DNA of 64,000 nt, taken from NCBI GenBank assembly GCA_947167455.1, contig CAMVIB010000005.1:1-64000 (forward strand), in the 5' to 3' direction. Below are positions 29,501 through 38,447 of this stretch, one piece after another. The DNA is from an uncultured Prevotellaceae bacterium. Lineage in GTDB: Bacteria; Bacteroidota; Bacteroidia; Bacteroidales; Bacteroidaceae. The notes under the pieces are model-generated. The model saw only the letters and a list, made by a program, of their open reading frames with translations. It searched no databases and was not told the origin of the DNA. The number at the start of each line of letters is the position of its first letter. The stretch's first letter is position 1. A program made the translations under genes and the position numbers.

Positions 29501-30997
29501 GTCCTCTCGGGCTTCCTCATGGGCGATGTCCACCTCGGCGGCACGACAGCGCGCCCGGACGTAGATGGCGTGGTGCATACCAGTGACGTGCGCATACGTT
29601 CCGACCTCTACAGCATAGGCCTGCGTCTCGACGACAGCGACATACGTCTCGACGACAGCCGACTCACCCTCGACAGCCTGCGCTTCTACGCCTCCGGCAA
29701 ACAGCCGCTCGTCATGGCAGGCACGGCCGACTTCGCACGACTCGACCGTATAGCCCTCGACATGAATGTCACGGCGCGCAACTACGAGCTGATTAATGCC
29801 CGCAAGACTGCCGGTGCGCTGGCCTATGGACGTGTCTATGTGGATTGTAATGCCATGGTGAGAGGCACACTCAACGACCTGCGCATCATGGGAAGTCTGA
29901 AAGTGCTGCCGGAGACCGATGCCACCTATGTCCTCACCGACTCGCCGCTCTCTACCGACGACCAGCTGGCGGGACTCGTGGATTTCGTGGATTTCTCGGA
30001 CACCATACGTGTCGGGCAAAAGCCCGAGACGGTGCGGCCGAAGCATATCAACCTCATCATGAGCATTGACATCGCCGATGCCGCACAGCTGCATTGCATG
30101 CTAAGCTCCGACGGCAACAACTATGTCAACATCGAGGGCGGCGGCACTCTCACCATGACATATTCGCCAGAGCGCAACCTTCAGCTTAACGGACGCTACA
30201 CGGTGAACAGCGGCAAACTCAAATACACTATGATGGTGATACCGCTCGTGGAGTTCGCCATCAAGAATGGCAGCTATGTCGAGTTCCGTGGACCAATCGC
30301 CAACCCGCACCTCAACCTCAGTGCCACCGAGCGCCTGCGCACCACTCTCACCGAAAACGGGCAGCCGCGCAGCGTGGCATTCGACGTCGGCCTGGCTCTC
30401 ACACAGACACTCGACAATATGGGTCTGGAATTCACCATCGAGGCGCCGGAGGACATGATGGTGCAGAACGAACTGGCATCTATGTCGGCAGAGCAGCGCG
30501 GACGCGTCGCCGTGACGATGCTCGCCACCGGGATGTACATCACCGAGAGCACATCGAGCACCGACGGTGGCTTCAGCGGGCAGAACGCCCTGAATGCCTT
30601 CCTGCAGAGCCAGATCTCAAACATAGCGGGCAAGGCTCTCAAGAGCGTCGATCTCTCTCTGGGCATGGAGCAGGGCACCACCGCCACCGGAGCCATGACC
30701 ACTGACTACAGCTTCCGCTTCGCAAAACGGTTCTGGGGAAACCGCATCAGCGTCATCGTCGGCGGGCGTGTCAGCACAGGACAGGATGCCGTCAACGACG
30801 AAAAGACCATCATCGACAATCTCACAATAGAATATCGCCTTGACAAGAGCGCCACGCGCTACGTCAACGTGTTCTACAAGAAGAACACGCAGTCGCTCCT
30901 CGACGGCGAGGTCTTGGAGATGGGTGCAGGACTCGTCCTTCGCCGCAAGACCAACCGACTCGGCGAGCTCTTCCTTTTCCGCAACAAGTCAGAATGA
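26501..30997 (+). CDS. tamB: Translocation/assembly module TamB (DUF490-family, AsmA-like)
   Basis: ~1500 aa, N-terminal TM anchor, beta-rich repeats, C-terminal NLSATERLRTTLTENGQPRSVAFDVGLALTQTLDNMGLEFTIEAPED...AVTMLATGMY...FAKRFWGNRISVIVGGRVSTGQ. Confidence 0.92.
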   Translation: MRRILKWTGIVLAVPILLFLTLSFLLYLPPVQDFAVRKVAAYVSEAMGLDVSVGRLRLRFPLDIDLQDFAARDSLGDTIAMARSLVVDLDLTHALHGRVGVEGIGLTDVQADTKDLIATVRVSGRFGKLSLRDDVDLPTCRVAIDEVVLSRADVAIVLRDTVTAKDTTSTVIPWTIDVGRAEIDASRLRLCLEATSLDISAALQHLEAGDAHIDLGRQRYAVGTFEGRLADMAIGGKTDIRLPDATLATDSIAFDAEAMHLDIAALRLRSASSRIDGAVAMDIKAFTPSAVGRLTASVDARVGREDMAWALLMADSTALAPFAREWPLAALHLTLSADGNVDSLHLTRLDATLPGTLDLQARGAAFSILDAAGRGADVSLNAHSGDMSWLLRAVGADTRTLRLPSAELVAEGHIRGTDMNVKARLDEGDGSVLLQAQASMPGWRTSAMTYDAAVGVRQVDVRHFLPTDSIGHVSATVALSGSGTDIYAATTTLDADVQVSQLVYGRRFDLSGIGLLASVSNGQGRATLTSDNSLMRCRAEVAAMLERRLSGLTFGLDLTSADFYALGITDHPLSVGACFHIDGTTNLSDHHAIDGSINDITLTTADTLFRPEDITLRALLRPDTLHAYVASGDLYVTVDTDKGYERLLQQSSRFTAELQRQWAARRFSLDALRRELPKADVHASVGTANPAFGMLKANGIAFDMANVDFTLSPEEGMNCGGQVYGLKTEGVQLDTVAFFAFQDTTGLSVEARVRNGRRNPQFRFDTRLSAVLTDTGSVARLRYIDERGRTGIDIGLRASIADESLQLSIAPRDPILAYRTFHANADNYLRLLRRNRIETDIKLVSDDGTGLNLYSTPNADALQDLTLGLQHINIGRLISVVPYAPKLTGMLDGDVHLQQHDKSITLSADVTANALTYETAALGQVGLQAVYLPNADGSHYIDGSLTHDGMPVATIGGTLGKSSGSAATPLDINLGLERFPIKLANGFIPTGDAAAKTPVAVLSGFLMGDVHLGGTTARPDVDGVVHTSDVRIRSDLYSIGLRLDDSDIRLDDSRLTLDSLRFYASGKQPLVMAGTADFARLDRIALDMNVTARNYELINARKTAGALAYGRVYVDCNAMVRGTLNDLRIMGSLKVLPETDATYVLTDSPLSTDDQLAGLVDFVDFSDTIRVGQKPETVRPKHINLIMSIDIADAAQLHCMLSSDGNNYVNIEGGGTLTMTYSPERNLQLNGRYTVNSGKLKYTMMVIPLVEFAIKNGSYVEFRGPIANPHLNLSATERLRTTLTENGQPRSVAFDVGLALTQTLDNMGLEFTIEAPEDMMVQNELASMSAEQRGRVAVTMLATGMYITESTSSTDGGFSGQNALNAFLQSQISNIAGKALKSVDLSLGMEQGTTATGAMTTDYSFRFAKRFWGNRISVIVGGRVSTGQDAVNDEKTIIDNLTIEYRLDKSATRYVNVFYKKNTQSLLDGEVLEMGAGLVLRRKTNRLGELFLFRNKSE

Positions 30998-33534
30998 CAG
31001 CACAACGCAACATATCATCTGCACACAGCCGCCACCGAGTGAGAGCACTACAGCTCCCACACACCTCGTGGCGACGCATCGTAATGTTGGCTGCCGCATG
31101 CGTGTGCCTGGCCCTCTCTTCATGCTACACCACGAAGAACCTCCCCGAGGGCGAAGTGCTCTACACGGGGCTCAAGGGCATCGACTATGTGTGGCCTGCC
31201 GACAGCACCGAGGCTGCCGACATCCCCGACATCCCCGACAGCGTGCGCAGCAGCCTTCAGGAGGATGTCAGCGCCGCGCTGAGCCGCTCGCCCAACAATG
31301 CTTTCTTCGGCAGCAGCAGTCTGCGCTGGCCGCTGCCGCTGGGACTGTGGATCTATAACGCCAGCGTCGGCTCCAAGTCGCGATTCGGACGCTGGGTGTT
31401 CGACACCTTTGCCGCCACGCCTGTCACCATCGCCACCGTCAACCCCGCCATGCGCACACAGGTGGCACGGCAGACGATGCGTGCCAACGGCTTCTTCCGA
31501 GGTACCGCCACGAGCACCGTGATAGCCAACCCACGAAACGAGCGTAAGGCACGCGTGGCATACAGCGTCACGCCGGGGCCGCTGTTCCGCATAGACACCA
31601 TCGTGCGTCAGAGATTCGACGGAAGCCTTGTCGCCGACAGCATCATCAATGCCTCCATGCCGGCAACGCTCATACATGCCGGAGACCCCTTCAGCGCCGC
31701 ACAACTCGATGCCGAGCGCAAACGCATTGCCAAGGTGCTGCAGTCGAGAGGGTTCTACTACTTCCGACCGGAGCATATCGTCTTTCAGGCCGACACCATA
31801 CAGAAGCCCGGACACGTGCAGCTGCGTATGACTACCTCGCCTACCATGCCTGTGCGGGCCCGGAACCAATACCGCATGGGGCGCACCACAATCACCATTT
31901 TCCCGCACAATGACTTTCACGTCACCGACAGCACCAGCAACCCCGAGGCCAAGGCTCCGCCACGCAGACGCATACTCTCTGCCGAAGACAGCGTGCGCCT
32001 CAGCCGTATGCGCGACCAGTTCGTGATGCGATGGGCGGGAGGCTCCAAGTCGCCGCTGCGCATGGGAGCCATAAGGCAGTATCTCATCTACCAGCCCGGG
32101 CAGCTCTACCATCAGCGCGTTCACGAGATAACGCAAACCTTCCTCTCTGGCATGGGAGTCTTCTCTAACGTGCAGCTCAACTACGTGCCTCGCGACACGA
32201 CAGACACCTGTTCCGTACTCGATGTTAACATCTATGGCATCCTCGACAAGCCTTACGAGAGCGAGTTCCAGGCCAAGGTCACCAACAAGAGCAACGGACT
32301 CATCGGCCCGGGACTGGCGTGGGGGATGACCAAGCACAATGCCTTCCGCGGTGCCGAGGACCTCAGCTTCAAGATCTATGGCACCTACGAGTGGCAGACG
32401 GGCGTGAAGTCGGGCACCGGCGACAGTAAGCTCCTCAACAGTTTCGAACTCGGGGCATCGCTGTCGCTCACCTATCCGAGGCTCATGCCGAGGTTTCTCG
32501 GACGATGGGCCATTCGCGCTCAGCGCAACCGTATGCAGCGCACAGGAGCCTTCAACTTCCGCAGCTTCGCCACTACCACCTTCCGCGTCGATGCCGACTG
32601 GATGAATCGTGCCTCCTATTTCCAGATGATACGCTTCGGCGGAAGCATAGTATATAAATATAGGAGGAAACCATGGATACAGCATGAGATCACGCCCTTG
32701 CGCCTCGAATACAACATGCTCGCCCGACGCTCGGAGCGCTTCGACAGCATCGTGACACGCAACCAGGCACTATACATCTCCATGCGCGACCAGCTCGTGC
32801 CGTCGATGGCATACACCATGACCTACTCGCCGCGGACGCGCGAAGGACATACGCGGTCGCTGATAGTGTCATTCAAGGAGGCCGGCCACATCACCAATGC
32901 CATCTACGCCGTTGCCGGACAGGGGCGTAAGGAGCGCGACAAAAAGCTCCTCGGCGTGCCTTTCGCACAATTCCTGAAGCTCACTGCCGAATGGCGCGAG
33001 GCATGGCCTGTCACGCCGCGCTCTACGCTCGCCGCACGCGCCATGGTAGGTGCCGTGTGGAGCTACGGCAATTCCACCATGGCACCCTATGCCGAACTCT
33101 TCAGCGTCGGCGGTGCCAACAGCATCCGTGCTTTCGGTGTCCGGACACTGGGCCCTGGCAGCTACCATCCGGCGGCATCGCAGTGGAGCTATGTTGACCA
33201 AGTGGGCAACCTTAAGTTCGAGGCCAACCTGGAGTGGCGTTTCCCCATCATCGGCAAGCTGATGGGAGCCGTCTTCCTCGATGCCGGCAACGTGTGGCTC
33301 ATGGTGCCCGACGACCAGAGGCCGGGGGGCGTGATAAGTGCCGACAGCTTCTTGCGTGAGATAGCTCTCGGCACGGGAGCCGGCTTGCGCTATGACCTGA
33401 GCTTCCTCGTGCTGCGATTTGATGTCGGTGTAGGCTTGCATGCGCCCTTCGACACGGGGCACAGCGGCTACTATAACATGCCACGCTTCAAGGACTCCCT
33501 CGGATTCCACCTCGCAGTGGGCTACCCCTTCTGA
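30994..33534 (+). CDS. tamL: BamA/TamA (Omp85) family outer membrane lipoprotein, TamL-like
   Basis: Lipobox-like ALSSC; NLPEGEVLYTGLKGI; C-terminal GGANSIRAFGVRTLGPGSY and DAGNVW (Omp85 barrel). ATGA overlap with tamB. Confidence 0.9.
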   Translation: MTAQRNISSAHSRHRVRALQLPHTSWRRIVMLAAACVCLALSSCYTTKNLPEGEVLYTGLKGIDYVWPADSTEAADIPDIPDSVRSSLQEDVSAALSRSPNNAFFGSSSLRWPLPLGLWIYNASVGSKSRFGRWVFDTFAATPVTIATVNPAMRTQVARQTMRANGFFRGTATSTVIANPRNERKARVAYSVTPGPLFRIDTIVRQRFDGSLVADSIINASMPATLIHAGDPFSAAQLDAERKRIAKVLQSRGFYYFRPEHIVFQADTIQKPGHVQLRMTTSPTMPVRARNQYRMGRTTITIFPHNDFHVTDSTSNPEAKAPPRRRILSAEDSVRLSRMRDQFVMRWAGGSKSPLRMGAIRQYLIYQPGQLYHQRVHEITQTFLSGMGVFSNVQLNYVPRDTTDTCSVLDVNIYGILDKPYESEFQAKVTNKSNGLIGPGLAWGMTKHNAFRGAEDLSFKIYGTYEWQTGVKSGTGDSKLLNSFELGASLSLTYPRLMPRFLGRWAIRAQRNRMQRTGAFNFRSFATTTFRVDADWMNRASYFQMIRFGGSIVYKYRRKPWIQHEITPLRLEYNMLARRSERFDSIVTRNQALYISMRDQLVPSMAYTMTYSPRTREGHTRSLIVSFKEAGHITNAIYAVAGQGRKERDKKLLGVPFAQFLKLTAEWREAWPVTPRSTLAARAMVGAVWSYGNSTMAPYAELFSVGGANSIRAFGVRTLGPGSYHPAASQWSYVDQVGNLKFEANLEWRFPIIGKLMGAVFLDAGNVWLMVPDDQRPGGVISADSFLREIALGTGAGLRYDLSFLVLRFDVGVGLHAPFDTGHSGYYNMPRFKDSLGFHLAVGYPF

Positions 33535-33566
33535 CGTTTCCTATCCCCTTCTGATGAACGACTGCC

Positions 33567-34178
33567 TCATTCCCCATTCCCCATTTCGCATCTCCTCAGC
33601 ATCTGCTGCGGGAGCGACAGCCGGGGGTCGTCGCTGTGGGCATCAATTGCCGAGAGGAAATGAGGCATCTCGCGGGCATACACACTGCGCATGTGGATGT
33701 TGGAGGCATCGTTGTGGGAAGCGGAGTAGGTGAAGTTGGCAATGCGGTCGGCCAGCTTGACAAAGGGGGCGTATGGCGTCGTCCTTATGCCGGCGTAGTA
33801 ACGCTCGCCGGCACGTTCGCTGCGTGTGCGACCCTTGTCGTTGGTAAGGGCATAGACGATCTCGGCCGCCACGAGGGCCTGACCTTGGCCCATCCACCGT
33901 CGTGCAAGCTTCATGACATCGTTATAGGTAAGACGCGCATCCTCGATGCTGTCGTGGTAGTATGCCCCGAAAAACAGCGGCAGCAGGTCGCATGCCTCGG
34001 GGCATACCTCGTAGCCATAGTCATATACCGACTGCGCCACCATGTCGAGGTGCACGCCGTATGGCTGATTGTCATAATGTTGGTTTACGCTGGCGTGTAG
34101 CTCGTGTGCCGACAGCCGAATCTCTTCGAGTGTCTCCGCGTTAGCTCTTTTCCAGTCCTCGAAAACGTCTTTATTCAT
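33567..34178 (-). CDS. HD-domain phosphohydrolase-like protein
   Basis: HLDMVAQSVYDYGYEV...YYHDSIEDARLTYNDVMKL...VKLADRIANFTYS, a SpoT/HD-like arrangement. Confidence 0.75.
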   Translation of the reverse strand: MNKDVFEDWKRANAETLEEIRLSAHELHASVNQHYDNQPYGVHLDMVAQSVYDYGYEVCPEACDLLPLFFGAYYHDSIEDARLTYNDVMKLARRWMGQGQALVAAEIVYALTNDKGRTRSERAGERYYAGIRTTPYAPFVKLADRIANFTYSASHNDASNIHMRSVYAREMPHFLSAIDAHSDDPRLSLPQQMLRRCEMGNGE

Positions 34179-34191
34179 CACTCAGAACTTT

Positions 34192-34402
34192 CAACTTGTC
34201 AACTTTCAACTTGTCAACTCGTCAACTCATCAACTCATCAACTCGTCAACTCATCAACTCGTCAACTTGTCAACTTGTCAACTCGTCAACTCATCAACTT
34301 GTCAACTCGTCAACTCATCAACTCGTCAACTCGTCAACTCATCAACTTGTCAACTCGTCAACTTGTCAACTTGTCAACTCGTTAACTTGTCAATTCTTCA
34401 AC
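34192..34402. repeat. Octamer VNTR (caactcgt/caactcat/caacttgt)
   Basis: 34207-34390 is exactly 23 x 8 bp of (c/t)aact(c/t)(g/a)t units, with degenerate units on both flanks. Confidence 0.97.
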
Positions 34403-35766
34403 TCATCTGCAATGATGCGTTTTCTGTTGACGAACATCATCACGATAGTGAAGCCGGAGAGCAGGCCCATGCCGATGTAGTCGAGACTCTTGCAGGCTCG
34501 GAAGATCACCCATCCTATGAGCGACGAGCAGAAGTCCAGGGCACCTGCGCCGAAGCCTGCCGGCACCTTGGCGGCAGCATCCTGCGTGGCGGCATAGACG
34601 GAGTTGGCGGCGGCGGTGAAGTCGGCGCTCATGTCGGTTACGAAGTAGAGGCCGAAGATCAGTGCCACGAGGCCTATGATGAATGTCTTGACGACATTGT
34701 TGCGTGTGATGGGCAGCACCATGGGGAAGAGGTAGAACATGCCTGCCAGCGATGCCAGCGGCAGGAACTGGTTGCCCGGCAGCACCACGGCCAGGAACAG
34801 CACGGTGGGTATGAGCAGCAGCGAGACGACGAGCGTCGTGGGGTGGCCGATGACGAGGGCCGGCGACATGCCGATGTGCACCTTCTTGCCGTTGAACTTC
34901 TTCTCCACCACCTCCTTCGTCTTCTGGCTGATGGGCATGAGGCCGTCTATGAAGAGCTTGGTGATGCGCGGGATGAGCTCCATGACGGCACCCATGATGA
35001 CACCCAGCGAGAGGATGGTCTTGGCGGCGTCGCCGTCCCACTCCTTAACGCTCAGTGCGCCGATGAGTGCTCCCACGATGACGCCGAGGATGAGGGGCTC
35101 GCCCAGCACGCCGAACTTCTTCTTCAGACCCTCGGCGTCGATGTCGAGCTTCGAGAATCCCGGGATGCGGTCGAGCAGCCAGTTGACGGCGATGGCGAAG
35201 GGCACGAAGCTCTGGCAGAAAGGCTGTGGGATGCTGATGCCTTCGAGGGTGTAGTGTTTCTGGAAACTCTCGGCGGTGAGGTCGGCCATGACGAGCGTGA
35301 ACATGTAGCATACGATGGCGGCAAAGTAGCCCCATGCCAGACTCTGGCCCTGCACGAAATAGACCACGGCGCCTATGAAAGCGAAGTGCCAATAGTTCCA
35401 CAGGTCGATGTTGACGGTGCGCGTGGTCTTGGTGAGCACCATCAGGGCGTTCACTCCCAGGCAGATGGGTATGATGAGTGCGCCCACGGCGGTGTTGTAG
35501 GCCACGGCGGCAGCGGCGGGCCAGCCCATGTCGAAGATGTTGAGCTGTAGGTGGTAGATGTCCGAGATGTTGGTCAGCGGAGTGTTGAAGTTTGTGGTGA
35601 GCAGCGCTGTGACGATGCCCAGACCCACGAAGCCGACGCCCACGAAGAGGCCGCTCTGTAGCGCCTTGCCGAACTTCAGGCCTATGCACAGGCCGATGAT
35701 GGTGAACAGGATGGGCATCATGACCGATGCCCCCAGCGAAATGATGTAGGAGAAAACTGCTTCCAT
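34390..35766 (-). CDS. PTS galactitol-type transporter subunit IIC
   Basis: Polytopic; GLCIGLKFGKALQSGLFVGVGFVGLGIV, NIFDMGWPAAAAVAYNT, MSPALVIGHPTTLVVSLLLIPTVLFLAVVLPGNQFLPLASLAG (EIIC-GAT family). Confidence 0.88.
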   Translation of the reverse strand: MEAVFSYIISLGASVMMPILFTIIGLCIGLKFGKALQSGLFVGVGFVGLGIVTALLTTNFNTPLTNISDIYHLQLNIFDMGWPAAAAVAYNTAVGALIIPICLGVNALMVLTKTTRTVNIDLWNYWHFAFIGAVVYFVQGQSLAWGYFAAIVCYMFTLVMADLTAESFQKHYTLEGISIPQPFCQSFVPFAIAVNWLLDRIPGFSKLDIDAEGLKKKFGVLGEPLILGVIVGALIGALSVKEWDGDAAKTILSLGVIMGAVMELIPRITKLFIDGLMPISQKTKEVVEKKFNGKKVHIGMSPALVIGHPTTLVVSLLLIPTVLFLAVVLPGNQFLPLASLAGMFYLFPMVLPITRNNVVKTFIIGLVALIFGLYFVTDMSADFTAAANSVYAATQDAAAKVPAGFGAGALDFCSSLIGWVIFRACKSLDYIGMGLLSGFTIVMMFVNRKRIIADELKN

Positions 35767-35905
35767 AAGCTACAGACCCTCTCTGCACGTCACCCTCATG
35801 ACATCGGCGTCGGAGACGTCAGCGTCGGGGCGTCAGAGGCTTCAGGGTCATTCTTTAGGTTGGTGAGTGATAGGGTTAATTCGTGACTGGGGGAGGGCGG
35901 TGGCG

Positions 35906-36784
35906 TTATTTCTCGAACGCCACGGACCCGTTGCCGATGTTGTTGCCGTCGGCAAAGAGGGCTATGCGGTACTGTCCGGCCGTGAGCATCTCATTGACAT
36001 CCCAGTAGATGGTGACGGGAGTCTCCTCGCCGGTATATTCTACGTCGCGACGGGCAGTATATTCCAGCTGGGCATTCTGATAGGCAAAGGTGCCGCTGGC
36101 TCCGGCCACCTCGTTCGTGGGCTTGAGGATGCGCAGGTAGATGGTGCGCACGCCGGCGGCTGCCGTGACATTGCGGGCGATGTTGAAGGACACCTGAAAC
36201 TGCCTGACGTCGGCAACCTTCTTGGCTGCCTTGCCCTTCTTGTTCTTGGCAAGGACGGAGAGCCCTGTGGCGTCGAGCACGCTGGCGATGGCAACCTTGT
36301 CGGACAGGGTGGCCTTCTCGGTGCTCAGCTCGCTGATCTGCTGCTGCTGCACCTGCTGCTGCTGGCGCAGGTTCTCGTTCTCGGCATTGAGCTGCGTGTT
36401 GAGGCGGTTCAGAGAGTCTATCTCCGCCACGAAGCTTTTCAGCACGGCACGCATCGTGGCCAGCTCCTTCTTCAGACGCGCTATCTCGGCGGCATCGTTG
36501 CTCTTGGTGCGTCGCAGCTCTTCGAGCAGCTCCTGGGTGCGCTGCTGCTCCTGTTCGAGCTGAGCCATGAGCGAGTCGTTGTTGATCTGAGTCTTCATCT
36601 CGTTGTACTGACGGGCGAAGTTCTCGTACTCGTTTTCCATCTCGCGCTTGTCCATCTCGGCAAGCTCCAGCATCTGGCGGTTCTCCTCGTTGCTCTTGGC
36701 GAGCGAATAGATGAGGTAGCCCATGCCGGCCAGCAGGGCCGTCACCACGACAGCTGCAATGATAATAATTGACTTCTTGTTCAT
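35906..36784 (-). CDS. Membrane-anchored coiled-coil hypothetical protein with C-terminal beta domain
   Basis: N-terminal TM, long heptad-rich region, Gln stretch LRQQQQVQQQQ, C-terminal VSFNIARNVTAAAGVRTIYLRILKP. TATTTTTG box (caaaaata on +) at 36807-36814. Confidence 0.75.
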   Translation of the reverse strand: MNKKSIIIIAAVVVTALLAGMGYLIYSLAKSNEENRQMLELAEMDKREMENEYENFARQYNEMKTQINNDSLMAQLEQEQQRTQELLEELRRTKSNDAAEIARLKKELATMRAVLKSFVAEIDSLNRLNTQLNAENENLRQQQQVQQQQISELSTEKATLSDKVAIASVLDATGLSVLAKNKKGKAAKKVADVRQFQVSFNIARNVTAAAGVRTIYLRILKPTNEVAGASGTFAYQNAQLEYTARRDVEYTGEETPVTIYWDVNEMLTAGQYRIALFADGNNIGNGSVAFEK

Positions 36785-37254
36785 TGTCCTTTGCGAAAAA
36801 TCGGTGCAAAAATAATAAAAGTTTTTCGCTTGCCGTTCAAAATCCGGACTTTTTTCATGCTCTCACCTGCAAAAACGCTGAAAATGCCGCTGCTGACATG
36901 CCTCGCGCCGCTCGTCATCTCATCATCTTGCGCTTGCGGGAGATATATACTCCCTTGGGTGGTGAGGCTGCCGACGTGGCGGACAGACGGCGTCCGCTCC
37001 TCGACTCCCCAGAGGTCGGAGAGCCATCTGTTTCTTGTCGGTCTGGCTGTCGGGCCTCGTGCGCTGCGCCAGCGGGCAGTCTTATAGGGGTAATGCGCTA
37101 AAATGAATATGATTTCTCGTTAAACTCTACCATTCTTTTCGTTAATTGGAGAAAACAGTGTACTTTTGCCGCGCAATAGCTGTCCATTGTGTCACATTCC
37201 GCCTGGCAGGTAATAAACAAAAGCAACCACCCACATTAATAATATCAATATCTC

Positions 37255-37713
37255 ATGAACCGCGAACAAGACAAACTGCAACAGCTCGGCAAGCAGACCG
37301 ACTACACATTCGACTACGCGCCTCAGGTCCTGGAGACCTTCGAGAACCGTCACCCCGACAACGACTACTGGGTGCGCTTCAACTGTCCCGAATTCACCAG
37401 CCTGTGTCCCATTACAGGTCAGCCCGACTTTGCCGAGATACGCATCAACTACATCCCTGGCCAGCGTATGGTGGAGAGTAAGAGCTTGAAGCTCTACCTC
37501 TTCAGCTTCCGTAACCACGGTGATTTCCACGAGGACTGCGTCAACACCATCATGAAGGATCTTGTCAAGCTGATGGACCCCAAGTACATTGAGGTAACAG
37601 GACTGTTTACGCCCCGCGGCGGCATCAGCATCTATCCTTATGCCAACTATGGCCGTCCAGGCACCAAGTACGAGCAGATGGCTGACTACCGTATGCTCCA
37701 CCATGACCTGTAG
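37255..37713 (+). CDS. queF: NADPH-dependent 7-cyano-7-deazaguanine reductase
   Basis: [64 protein letters not shown] box at 37161-37168. Confidence 0.97.
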   Translation: MNREQDKLQQLGKQTDYTFDYAPQVLETFENRHPDNDYWVRFNCPEFTSLCPITGQPDFAEIRINYIPGQRMVESKSLKLYLFSFRNHGDFHEDCVNTIMKDLVKLMDPKYIEVTGLFTPRGGISIYPYANYGRPGTKYEQMADYRMLHHDL

Positions 37714-37774
37714 CCATTGCCCTGACAGAACACCCAGCTATCGGCAGGCCCTGCTGACACGGCGACTATTGAAA

Positions 37775-38271
37775 GATGACGCTTCCGGCGTCATTGCCAC
37801 AGACATATTATAAAAATGATTATCCGCAATCGTACCACCAAGACGCTGGAAGCGTCTCCTCTCAATAACCGGGGGTGCGCAGTACCCCCGGATAGGGACA
37901 AAAAGGGGAACATCGACCCTGAAGGGGTCGCCCATTACGCTGTTCGGGCACTCTTTCAGAGTGCTTGCCTCTATAGAGCTTGTTATCCGGGGGTGCTCGC
38001 TACGCTCGTACCCTCGGTTATTGAGCGAAGACCGCGTTGCGGTCTCTTTGGTAAGAGGGTACGAGCGTAGCGTGTACCCACGGTTGACAGACAATCGTGG
38101 AACATGCACTTAGGAAGAGTGCCACATCATTCCGAGAGGGCGACCCCTTCAGGGTCGAAGCCGATACTGGCTGACATCCGGGGGTGCTGCGCGCACCCCG
38201 GTTACCAGAGCGATGACGTTTTTCTTTGATGTGTCGAAGCGACCAGAGGTCGAGCGCTTGAAGTGTCAAGC
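37775..38271. repeat. Palindrome mosaic: at least ten short inverted repeats
   Basis: Examples: 37775-37794, 37841-37857, 37869-37891, 37914-37930, 37948-37964, 37987-38017, 38029-38045, 38141-38157, 38178-38201, 38240-38252, 38258-38271. Confidence 0.85.
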
Positions 38272-38292
38272 ATCGCAAGCTCCGGGCGCCCT

Positions 38293-38368
38293 GCTATGCC
38301 CCAGCGGCCTTGACACAAAATCTGCTCGAAAACAGCCTGAGAGCAATCCAAAGCTAATTTATAGAATC
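38293..38368 (-). repeat. Dispersed palindromic element, copy 2 (inverted relative to copy 1)
   Basis: Reverse complement gattctataaattagctttggattgctctcaggctgttttcgagcagattttgtgtcaaggccgctggggcatagc aligns with 18419-18494 (66/76). Confidence 0.85.
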
Positions 38369-38385
38369 ACCTTATATATGGAAAA

Positions 38386-38416
38386 GGGGATGTGCCTTCG
38401 TGGAAGGCACATCCCC
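38386..38416 (-). terminator. Rho-independent terminator
   Basis: Perfect 14-bp stem ggggatgtgccttc / gaaggcacatcccc, 3-nt loop, followed on the - strand by TTTTC. Confidence 0.85.
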
Positions 38417-38447
38417 TTGTTTTCGGTGTTACGCTGATGGCGTAGTG

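Noticed and set aside
31120-32685. 521-aa minus-strand ORF antisense to the tamL-like gene
   Set aside because: Shadow ORF; the Omp85 gene is on the plus strand.
34192-34402. Possible CRISPR array
   Set aside because: Repeats are contiguous 8-mers with no unique spacers and no cas genes nearby.
34104-34480. ORFs made of STRQLVNS repeats
   Set aside because: Translation of the octamer VNTR (8 aa = 24 nt period), not a real protein.
37100-37254. preQ1 riboswitch upstream of queF
   Set aside because: No recognisable preQ1 aptamer pattern; only a promoter-like TACTTTTG box was seen.
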